Source of the DNA: Ascaphus truei | Taxonomy: Eukaryota; Chordata; Amphibia; Anura; Ascaphidae | Direction of reading: 5' to 3' | Assembly: GCA_036426205.1 (NCBI GenBank) | Contig: CM071568.1 | Coordinates: 54,621,575-54,685,574 of the forward strand | Length of the DNA: 64,000 nucleotides | Shown: in pieces, positions 19,119 to 27,660 of the stretch | Numbering within the stretch: position 1 is the stretch's first letter | Layout of the letters: every line of letters starts with the position of its first letter | Made by a program: the position numbers and the translations under genes | Notes under the pieces: model-generated | Seen by the model: the letters and a program-made list of their open reading frames with translations, nothing else | The model's database searches: none | Told to the model about the DNA's origin: nothing

Positions 19119-21452
19119 TCAAGAGCATTCTCTGGACGATCCTCCAGGCTCTTCCCGGAGGCCTTGATGAAACGGCGACTCAAGGTGACCCACCTCTGGT
19201 GGCTTGTCAGTGGGCAGAGGGTACTCCACAGGTACATTGGGTGCGGCTTTTCCACATGAGTCAGTGGGGACACAGAGTTGACTCACCATGGTCTCCTCTT
19301 GCGACTGCCGTTTCGTGGCATCAACCAATGAAAGACCAGCTATTTGAGTTTTCAGCTCTTGAAGCTGTCCTTCTGCACTTCTTTTCCCACTCAAGGCAGT
19401 TGTCAGTTCAGCTTCTTCTTTTCTGATCTGCAGCTGCCAGTACGCCTCCCGGGCCTTGTCCAGCTCCAGCTGCCGCCGAACCTTATCACGGGCTGTGTGG
19501 TCCAATAATTTGCATGCATCGGCCATTTTAACCTCATAGCGCAGTGTCAGGTCAACCACTTGACAGACTGACACCTTCTCTCTCTCCTCCTTTTTGGCAA
19601 GCTGTGTCTTGAGCTCAGTGATCTGCGCCTGCAGCGCTGTGAGTTGCTGAGATGTGTGTTCAGCTGTTAGCTTTAGCTCTTCCATCTTTAGGCGTTGCTG
19701 AAATTTCCACTCCTCAGCGAGAGACCCCTGGTTGAGTGCATTTTGCAATTTTCCACTCAGGGTTTTCATCTCTTTACTGTGATCATTTTGAGCTTGCTTC
19801 CATGCATCCCTCATTACGTCTTGGAGCTCTGACAATTCCTTTGTAAAGGTCTCAGCTGCCTGCCTTTTCCAGGTCTCTTTCTCCTGGGTGTACTGACTGT
19901 TAGAGATGGAGCAGTGTCTCTGCTCCTCCAACTCTTGTTTCAGTCTCTGGACCGCCTTGTGTTCCCTCTCATATAGGGTTACCTGGGCTCTAAGCTCCTC
20001 CTCCAGCGAGGCTCTGGTTATGCTCAGTGTGACCTTCAGCTCCTCATGCTGTTCTTTGGGGACACACTGGGTACTCAAATACTCTTCCAGCATCTTTATC
20101 TTGTTGGCAGTCTGGAAACTTTCTTCCTGCAGAACTCGCTGCTTTTCTTCAGCATTCACCCATTTCTCCTTCGTGTCCTGCAGATGTGCATGCAGTTCTT
20201 GCAGCTGACTCTGCAGCATATTTTCTGTTTGTGTGCGCCGCTCCAGGGAGACACGTTCTTCTTGCAGCATTCTCTCTGCATTCTGCAGTGCTGTCTGCAT
20301 GTCTAACTTTTCCTGGGACAACTGTTTCTTCTCCTCTCCTAATTTATGGAGTTTCTTATCTCCTTCACTGACTTGGACATAGAGATTCTTGCACTCTTGG
20401 GTTACAGTTTCAAAACTGATATTTAACCCTTCGAAGATTTCTCTCAATGAACATAGGTGTGTGTTGAAGTGGCAACTCTTCTCCTTAGAGGCTTCCAGCT
20501 CTGTAGTAAGCCTGTGAAACTCTTTCTGAGATGCTTCCAGTGCTGCGTCAACTTGAGCCATGAAAGTCTGGTACTGGGCAGAATCAGCGTAGGCCTTCTC
20601 CAGCTTACTTGACAAGATCAACCTGTCATTCTCCAACTGATATTTTTCTTTTTCCCAGTCACCCTCTGCTTTTTCCAGCGCTAATTGCATCCTTGACTTT
20701 TCTTCTATCAATAGTCTGTTCTCCTCTTCTGATTCATGGAGTCTTTTATCTCCTTCACTGGCTCGGACAGAGAAGTTCTTACTCATTTGATTTATAACTT
20801 CAAACCTACTATTTAACTCTTCGGAGGCGTCTCTCATCGAACGTATCTCTGTTTTCAAGTAGCATCTCTCCTCCCGATCGACTTCCATCTCTTTTTTGAA
20901 GTAACAAATGTCCTCCTGGGAGACTTTAAGCTCTGTATTTAGCCTGTCAATTTCCTTCATAGAACTTTCCAGGAATTCGTTACTTTTAGAAGCGAGGCGC
21001 CGATTTTCAGCAGCATCAGCATATGCCTTCTCCAGCTCACATGACATGACATCCAGGTCACTCTCCAACTGGTGCTTTTCTTTTTCCTGGAGAACACACT
21101 TAGCAATTGCTGAAGATAGACAGCTTTGTAGTGCAATCTTGGCTTCTTGCTCCTTATCTAAACGTTCATAAAGACAATCAATCGCTTTCTGTGCAGCTTG
21201 AAGCGTCTGAGTAGGGGCATCTTTCTTTTCTTCCACTATTCTTGGGATACGTCTGTGAGTTGCCTTAAGCTGCAGCATATCTCTTTCATCAAATGCAGAC
21301 TCTGAGGTTAAATTTTCATTCTTAATTTCTTCTGCAACTTCCACAGTAATGCCTCCCTTCTTTTTCTTCTTCTTCTTTGCTTTGAGAAGTTCTGAAGAAT
21401 CAGTGGTACTGTGTTCACATTTACTGCTCAAGACTGTTTGAGTGGGAGCCAT
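19119..21452 (-). CDS. 777-residue coiled-coil protein encoded by an LTR retrotransposon
   Basis: Uninterrupted frame from the ATG at 21450-21452 to TGA at 19119. The N-terminus (1-60) is Ser/Thr-rich with a run of seven lysines (residues 26-32), a possible nuclear or nucleic-acid-binding patch. From about residue 75 to 710 the protein is nearly continuous heptad coiled coil rich in Glu, Lys, Leu and Gln. It contains an internal duplication: residues about 123-265 and 267-396 share KEK.QLE.D, LEKAYAD, RL.TEL, KN..V..SEGDK.LH and MQ.AL..AE. The last 60 residues are Pro/Ser-rich. There is no enzyme domain, signal peptide or membrane segment. The part CVPKEQHEELK is reminiscent of long vertebrate coiled-coil proteins such as the RAI14/UACA group, but that is a weak guess. 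Lack of introns plus the position between LTRs suggests either a captured spliced host cDNA or a very unusual gag. The ORF is intact in a young insertion. Confidence 0.82.
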   Translation of the reverse strand: MAPTQTVLSSKCEHSTTDSSELLKAKKKKKKKGGITVEVAEEIKNENLTSESAFDERDMLQLKATHRRIPRIVEEKKDAPTQTLQAAQKAIDCLYERLDKEQEAKIALQSCLSSAIAKCVLQEKEKHQLESDLDVMSCELEKAYADAAENRRLASKSNEFLESSMKEIDRLNTELKVSQEDICYFKKEMEVDREERCYLKTEIRSMRDASEELNSRFEVINQMSKNFSVRASEGDKRLHESEEENRLLIEEKSRMQLALEKAEGDWEKEKYQLENDRLILSSKLEKAYADSAQYQTFMAQVDAALEASQKEFHRLTTELEASKEKSCHFNTHLCSLREIFEGLNISFETVTQECKNLYVQVSEGDKKLHKLGEEKKQLSQEKLDMQTALQNAERMLQEERVSLERRTQTENMLQSQLQELHAHLQDTKEKWVNAEEKQRVLQEESFQTANKIKMLEEYLSTQCVPKEQHEELKVTLSITRASLEEELRAQVTLYEREHKAVQRLKQELEEQRHCSISNSQYTQEKETWKRQAAETFTKELSELQDVMRDAWKQAQNDHSKEMKTLSGKLQNALNQGSLAEEWKFQQRLKMEELKLTAEHTSQQLTALQAQITELKTQLAKKEEREKVSVCQVVDLTLRYEVKMADACKLLDHTARDKVRRQLELDKAREAYWQLQIRKEEAELTTALSGKRSAEGQLQELKTQIAGLSLVDATKRQSQEETMVSQLCVPTDSCGKAAPNVPVEYPLPTDKPPEVGHLESPFHQGLREEPGGSSRECS

Positions 21453-21589
21453 AATTAAACCACACTTCCCAAGAAACCAGTAAAGAGGAAATGTGTTTTT
21501 AAAACAGAAGCATTAGAATGAACAACAGGAATATTAGACACAGAGAGACACAAGATAGGAGAGCTGACCCTTTGAGACTTTAACATCAG

Positions 21590-21930
21590 TCACAGAGATA
21601 TAAATGCAAGGAAAAAACATATACAGAGAAACCTGCAGTTATATCTGAATCTTTAGGCATTAGGCGTAGGGATATCATACAGACAAAAAAAAAACCTTCA
21701 GTTGAATCTGAAACTTTAGGTATTAGGCATAGAAATATCATAGACAGCAGGAAACTAATACAGAGAAAACTTGTAGTTAGATCTGAAACTTTTGACATAG
21801 GAATATCAGACAGAGAACCCTGCAGTCAAATCTGAAACCTTTGATATCAGGCGTAGGGATATCATATGTTGCAGAGAAACAAACTTTAGGGGAACTTGCA
21901 GGTAAACCTGAAACCTTAGAACCAATCATA
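21590..21930 (-). repeat. diverged tandem repeats (about 68-bp unit) in the element's leader
   Basis: About five copies sharing GAATCTGAAACTTTAGG-like and GGCGTAGGGATATCATA-like blocks between 21590 and 21930, upstream of the coiled-coil ORF. They create a small upstream frame (21586-21798), probably not coding. Confidence 0.65.
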
Positions 21931-22377
21931 TGAAAAACTACAGATTGCAGGAAAAATCACAGTATGCAGTAACAAAATAATAGAAGCACTCTTGTCTTTT
22001 GAAATGAGAACCCTGTGAACAGCAGTGGTCCAACCAGTGATGCAGAGACAAGCCTATCAAGGAAATGAAAAGTCAGAGTCTAAAAGGTGGCAACAGGTAC
22101 TGCAAGGGTTAACCCAGGCACTGCACAAAAATAAAAATCTCAAATAAAACAGCAATAGTCTCTTGCAGCAACAGTTCTAGTCTCAGAAAAAAATGTTTTT
22201 TTTTTGTTATGAACGCAATAATTCTTGCAGAACACTTAGCAGCAACAAAAAAAAACCTTTCAAAATCCCAACTTGTACTTATCTTCAACCATGCAGATGT
22301 GGTCTGCTGCAGCAGGCAGGAAAGGGTGCAGGCAGAAGAATCTGTTCCAGCGAGATCCAGAAGTGGCCTTTGCTTTC

Positions 22378-22908
22378 TGTCACGGGAGACTCCTGTGGCG
22401 GGTAGGATCTCGGTGGCCGGAACAGCAGGAAGCGAAGTAGGGGTCACAAGCAGGGGTCCGAGGCAGGCGGCAGGTAGCGCAGTCAGGAAACAAGCAGAAA
22501 TCCGAGGCAGGCGGCAGGTAGCGATGTCAGGTAACAAGCAGAGGTCGGCAACGAGGAGACTGGAACAGGACAGGCGGGGCGGGACAGGGACTGAGAACAG
22601 GGAGCAGGGACTGAGACCGGGGAGCAGGAATAACCAGGGACAAGCCAGATTACTAGCAAGGACCTTTACTGTGAGCAGACTACAATACAGATACAGGTAC
22701 AGGTACAGGAAACAGGTCAGGATCAAAGATGTGCATGGGTGTCTAACTAGAAGCAAAGGCAAACACAACAGACAGGAAGCAAGCTATAAAGGACAGAGAC
22801 AGGAGCAACAAGAAGACAGACAGAGGAACCCAGAGCCAACAGAAGGCAGCAGCACACCCAGTGGACAAGGAAGCTATGGCTAGGCAGGAGGTCTAGGCGA
22901 TCCTGACA
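22378..22908 (-). repeat. 5' LTR of the coiled-coil element
   Basis: 531 bp, plus-strand TGTCACGGG...GATCCTGACA. On the sense strand the sequence following the LTR (GAAAGCAAAGGCCACTTC) does not look like a standard tRNA-CCA primer site, so priming may differ (self-priming is known in the Tf1/sushi group). Confidence 0.92.
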
Positions 22909-22913
22909 CTTTT

Positions 22914-25314
22914 GTATCTGCTATCACAGTATCCATGGGTAATGGTTTCCATATTTTAACTGCCCTTAATGTAAAGAACCCTTTCCTTTATTGCTAGTGA
23001 AATCTCCTTTCCTCCAACCTTAAGGGATGACCCCGTGTAGTTTGTACTGCCCTTGGGATAAATAGTTATTTTGAAAGCTCCTTATATTGTACTCGAATGT
23101 ATTTGAATATAGTTATCATATCCCCTCTTAGATGCCTCTTTTCTAATGTAAACAAATCTAATTTAGCTAGTCTCTCCTCATAAATGAGATTATCCATCCC
23201 CTTTATTAATTTGGTGGCTCTTCTCTGCACTCTCTAGTTCCATAATGTCTTTTCTAAGGAGTGGTGCCCAAAATTGAACTCCATATTCAAGGTGTGGTCT
23301 AACTAATGCTTTATAAAGGGGCATAATTATGTTTACTTCCCTTCCATCCATCGCCGTTTAATGCAAGATAAGATTGTGTTTGTCTTTGCATCTACTGCAT
23401 GACTTTGGGCACTATTGCTAAGCCTGTTGTCTACAAGCACTTCTAAAACCTTCTCCGTCAGGGATACTCCTAATTTATCCCCATTTAATTTGTAAATTGC
23501 CTTTTTATGAAACATCGTCTGCCATTTACCTGCCCAAGTTTCCAGTCTATCAATGTCCTTTTGGAGAGAAGTTACATCCTGCTCTGATTATAATACTTTA
23601 CACAATTTAGTGTCATTAGAAAAGATGGAGACTTTGCTCTTTATACCAACCTCGAAGTCATTAATAAACAAGTTAAAAAGCTGGGGTCCCAGTACCGATC
23701 CTTGAGTTACTGCACTTTAGCCCAACAAGAAAAAGTTCAATTTATGACAACTCTGTGTTGTCTATCTTTCAAACAGGTTTTATTCCAGGGGCAAATATTT
23801 TAACGAGTACAATTTGCTTTATTTGTATATTGACCTCTTGTGTGAAATAGTATCAAAAGTCTTTGCAAAATCTAAGTAAACCACATCAACTGCCTTACCC
23901 TGGTCTAAATTCCTACTTACCTCCTCATAGAAACTAATAAGGTTAGTTTGGCACGACTTATCCTTCATAAGGCCATGCTGACTATTACTAATAATTTAGT
24001 TTGCCATTAGGAATTCTTGAATATTATTCCATACTAAACCTTCACGTAGCTTTCCCACTATTGATGTTAGGCTTACAGGTCTGAAATTCCCGGTTTTGAT
24101 CTACAGTAGCTCCCTTTTTAAATATAGGCATAAGGTTAGCTTTACGCCAATCTTGGGGTATTGAGCCTGTGAAAATTGTGTCTTTGTATATTAAAGGTAA
24201 TGGTTTGGCTATTACTGAACGTAACTCCTAAAGAACACTTGGATGTACAGTATACAATCAGGGCTAGGTGCCTTATTTACTTACTTTTATTTATTTACTT
24301 AATTTTATGAAGCCGCCTATGAACTTCTTCCTCAGTTAACCAATTGTTTTTTTTAATATAGAAGTTGTAGCTCCCTCCTGTGGCACTACTATTGCAATTG
24401 ATTCTTCCCTGGTAAAGACAGAGGCAAATAATTTTTTAAATACCACTGTTTTTTCCTTATCTGAAATAATATGCCGGCCCATCTCACACTGAAAGGGTCC
24501 TACATTGTTTTCTATTTTTTTTTTTTATTAAGGTACTTAAAGAACTTTTAGGGTGGATCTTACTTTCTATTGCAATCTTTTTTTCATTAATAATTTTTTT
24601 GCTAATTTGATTGCCCTTTTGCAACTTTTGTTACATACCTTATACTTCTGGTATTCCTTCGTCCCTTCTGACTTTAAGAATTCATATGCCTGCCTTTTCT
24701 TTTCCATTTCCTCCCCAACTGTTTATTTAGCCACATTAGTTTACAATTGTTTCTTTTATATTTATTATCCAAATGTGTGCTTTTCAAACACTGTTTTAAA
24801 GCACCAGTTCTGTACTATGAGAAAATAGTTGTAGCATTTAAAAAAAAAATGTTGTAAAGACATTTTTAATGTTTCTAATGTAGGAAGCATTTCTAAAGTG
24901 ACAGCCACCTTCCCCTTCTGATAGGCTCTGGCTCTTGAGCCCCGCCCTCTCTCTAGCAGTGCACCAATTGTATGTAGTAACTGCCCAGTCAACCATATTC
25001 CAGGAACTAAATTTCCCATAATTATGAATTAAATAACCCAGAGCAAAGCAATTGATTACAGGAGAACGGATCGATCTGCAGCTTAGCTAATCACTTGTCA
25101 GTGTGCAGATTGTATTGATGCACATTTTGAATGGGAATATATATATATATATATATTTTTTTTAAACGGCAGATTATACTGCAGCTTTAAAGACTACCCA
25201 TTTATCTTCCACATTTTTCCCTGCAAAAACATTATCCCAATTTATTCCTTGTAGATTAGTCCTCAGTTTATTAAAATCTGCCTTTCTAAAGTTTAAAGTC
25301 TTTGTTAACCCAAG
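22914..25314 (-). mobile_element. CR1-like LINE, ORF2 and 3' part, decayed
   Basis: Reverse-strand reading gives CR1 ORF2 fragments. Near 25180-25310: FRKADFNKLRTNLQGINWD. Near 24370-24480: KLFASVFT and EEEVHRRL. Near 23870: AVDVVYLDFAKTFDTISH (RT motif A). 23333-23515: LGVSLTEKVLEVLVDNRLS and IKRR. Then PLYKALVRPHLEYGVQ and the conserved tail with GAAAGGGTTCTTTACATTA. Many stops and frameshifts. It is interrupted by the LTR element at 18572-22908, a MITE-like block at 24794-25190, and ends at the LTR at 25315. Confidence 0.8.
24794..25190. mobile_element. probable MITE inside the CR1 LINE
   Basis: About 400 bp that interrupts CR1 codons. Ends TTTTAAAGCACCAGTTC and GCAGCTTTAA are imperfect inverted repeats (TTTAAAGC..CAG). 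Includes an (AT)n run near 25138-25155. Superfamily unknown. Confidence 0.4.
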
Positions 25315-25913
25315 TGTGACAGGATGAATTCAGTATAAAAGCACTATGCCTGGCTGACCCATGTGTAGGTCTTAAGTCCTGCAGTGACCTGGTTAAATCC
25401 CAGCTTGGGAAAGGCTGGGTTAATTAACCAAGTCCCAGCTGCCTCGTTAAGGGGCTTTAAAAACCCAGACTCTTCACTTGTGCTTCGCTCTGTCTACACA
25501 GCAAGACACACACTGGAATGAAAGCCACACACTGGAACGGAAGCCACACACTGGAACGGAAGCCACACACTGGAACGGAAGCCACAAACTGGAACGGAAG
25601 CCACACACTGGAACGGAAGCCACACACTGGAACGGAAGCCACACACTGGAACGGAAGCCACACACTGGAACGGAAGCCACTTGATGCTTGCATCCGTTTC
25701 TGTTTGTTTGGGACATTTATCCTTGCTTTGAGTTTATATTCTGGACTTGAACCGCCCTTGCTGGAAAAAGGGAAAAGCCCTGCTCAGGATTTATCTTTCT
25801 GTTTGTTTATATCTTCTGAAGAAAGGCTGTGTTATTTTGTGTGCTATATTTTTTAGGCTAAATAAACAAGCCAACTCAGAACACCCACATGTTGTTGTAT
25901 TGTTCCTGTAACA
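25315..25913 (+). repeat. LTR with internal minisatellite
   Basis: TGTGACAGGATG...CCTGTAACA, 599 bp, with AATAAA near 25861. Followed after TA by a primer site nearly identical to that at 1674-1690, so a relative of the SCAN-gag Gypsy lineage. The internal region stops within about 60 bp. Confidence 0.75.
25505..25682. repeat. 18-bp minisatellite, about 10 copies
   Basis: Unit CACACACTGGAACGGAAGC, 18 bp per step, nearly identical copies. Because the unit is a multiple of three without stops, all frames stay open, giving spurious ORFs on both strands. Confidence 0.93.
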
Positions 25914-25915
25914 TA

Positions 25916-25932
25916 TGGTGTAAGAAGTGGGA
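25916..25932 (+). promoter_or_regulatory. primer binding site, tRNA-Leu type
   Basis: TGGTGTAAGAAGTGGGA differs at one base from the site at 1674-1690. Confidence 0.65.
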
Positions 25933-26439
25933 TTCTAAAGTGGCCCCTGCTTCCGAATGTCCACATAAAAAAATAGAACTTTTTTTATTTTTATTTTTTA
26001 TAGTACATAACATTCCATAGTCAGTGTCTGTTCTCTGAGGTCAAAGGTAATAACACATTAAATAATATGAATAAAGTAACACCGGGAGGAGGTGGAGGGG
26101 GGGGAGGGGTGGGTATGGAGGGGAAGTGTCCGGATGGTCTTGTTTTGAGTCTCTCGATCCTTTTCCTCTCCAACTAGATTGACTCCCATGCGGTCCCATA
26201 GTCTCCCCTTATCTTGGGGTCCCCTTCCACTAATCAAAGGAGAACGCATTTGCAGCTATCAAAGCAACACCGTGGTGGTTTTCACTCCCGGGATGTCTGT
26301 CTGGGCCATCCATGGCAGCCAGACTTTTTGGAATTTATTGCCAGTGTCATTAGCTAGACTCGTAAGCTTCTCCATCTGGCATACCAACAAAATTATGTTT
26401 CTAATCTTGGCCACTGTAGGAATATCAATCTGTTTCCAC

Positions 26440-27660
26440 AATGCTGCGATCTTGCACCTCGTTGCCATTGCAAAATGGGCAATTAACTTGAGTAAATCTG
26501 TATATACCCTGCATTGGTCTGTTCAACAGAAACAACCATGGGTGCAATGGAATATTGAGGCCCAAGATCCTCTGAAGCCAATCTTTAATTTATTCCCATA
26601 AGGGTTTAAGACGAGGGCAGGACCACAGCATGTGCAACAAGTCCGCTGGCTCCGCACATTGTTTGGGGCATAATGGAGAGTAACCTGGGACAAATTTAGA
26701 TGACAAGTGGGGTAGGATACCACCTCATTAGGACCTTTTATGCATTCTCCTTTAATGTCGTGCAGATTGAGCTTTTAGCTGTTGCTATATATATTTTATC
26801 CCTCTCTTCCTCATCCAACTCTTCTCCTAGGTCTTTCTCCCAACTAGCTATATATTGGAGCTTCGGTGAGTTCTCGTCCCTTGAACAGACCATTTCTCTG
26901 TAAATTTGAGAGGTTAGTCCCCTAGTATCTGTTTCTAAAATACAGATTTTCTCAAAGTTCGTCAGTGGTAGACGTGGATAAATTTTATTATAATGTGCCC
27001 TGATCTGGAGGTATCTAAAAAAATTGTGAATTTTGGATGTTTTAGTTCGATTTAATTTGCTTAAAAGATGTGATTCCAATCCTACCCTCCAGATCCGTAA
27101 ATCTGCTGTACCCCTTTTGTGCCCAAATTTTGAAATCCCCCCCCTATTCAGTCCAGGAGCAAAGTCAGTGTTATTTGGTAAAGGGGCCATCAATGTATTT
27201 TTTGAGGTCAGGGAATATCAAATTCTGTATATCAGGCGGTGGACACATCTCACTTTCTGGAGCCACCTATCTTTTAGCCGTGGAGTCTGTGTGCCACTGT
27301 GAAATTTGACATAATTGGACCGCCTTAAAGTATGATGACAAGCAAGGTACCGCTAACCCTCTGCTCAGAATCGGCCTCTTAAGTAGCTTGTTTCTTACTC
27401 TCAGGGTTTTGCCTTTCCACAGGAATTTAGAAATTAGCATCTGCATGGAGCGAATATCCCTCAACCACCGGGATCGGCAGGGTTTGAAATAAATAAAGGA
27501 GGCGAGGTACAGTAGAAGATTAATTTTAACACAGTATATTTTACCCAAAACAACAAAAAAAAAGGTAGCGCTAATAGAATAACCTGGTAATGGCCAGCAG
27601 CCCGGGATATAACTCTGACACCCACGGTCAGATAAGATCGAAACAAAACATGTTATATCT
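26440..27660 (-). pseudogene. L1-clade ORF2, C-terminal part
   Basis: Reverse-strand fragments: INLLLYLASFIYFKPC (about 27510), KFLWKGKTLRVRNKLL, RGLAVPCLSSYFKAVQLCQI (about 27310-27380), SWEKDLGEELDEEERDKIY (about 26800), then a cysteine-rich tail (SPLCPKQCAEP, LLHMLWSC; about 26620-26690). This is the order of the thumb and C-terminal region of L1/Tx1 ORF2. Confidence 0.72.

Larger units (their letters stand above)
18572..22908 (-). mobile_element. LTR retrotransposon carrying a coiled-coil ORF instead of gag-pol
   Basis: Complete element of about 4.3 kb inserted in a CR1 LINE, with the target duplication CTTTT at 18567-18571 and 22909-22913. LTRs 18572-19105 and 22378-22908 differ by about eight substitutions and two small indels over about 531 bp (roughly 98% identical by eye). 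Element sense is the reverse strand: the purine tract GAGAGGGGGGAG lies just before the LTR at 19105, and the LTRs read TGTCAGGATCGCC...CCCGTGACA that way. The internal 3272 bp hold a 5' leader of about 925 nt with tandem repeats and one 777-codon ORF whose stop is about 10 nt from the purine tract. No capsid, protease, RT or integrase motif is present, so mobilisation must have been in trans, perhaps by a chromovirus with similar pyrimidine-rich LTRs (inference). Confidence 0.88.

Noticed and set aside
25505..25682. CRISPR-like regular array
   Set aside because: Contiguous repeats without unique spacers, in a vertebrate LTR.
25457..25716. Frames reading CGFRSSVWLPFQ or GSHTLERKPHTGTEA
   Set aside because: 18-bp minisatellite with a multiple-of-three unit and no stops.
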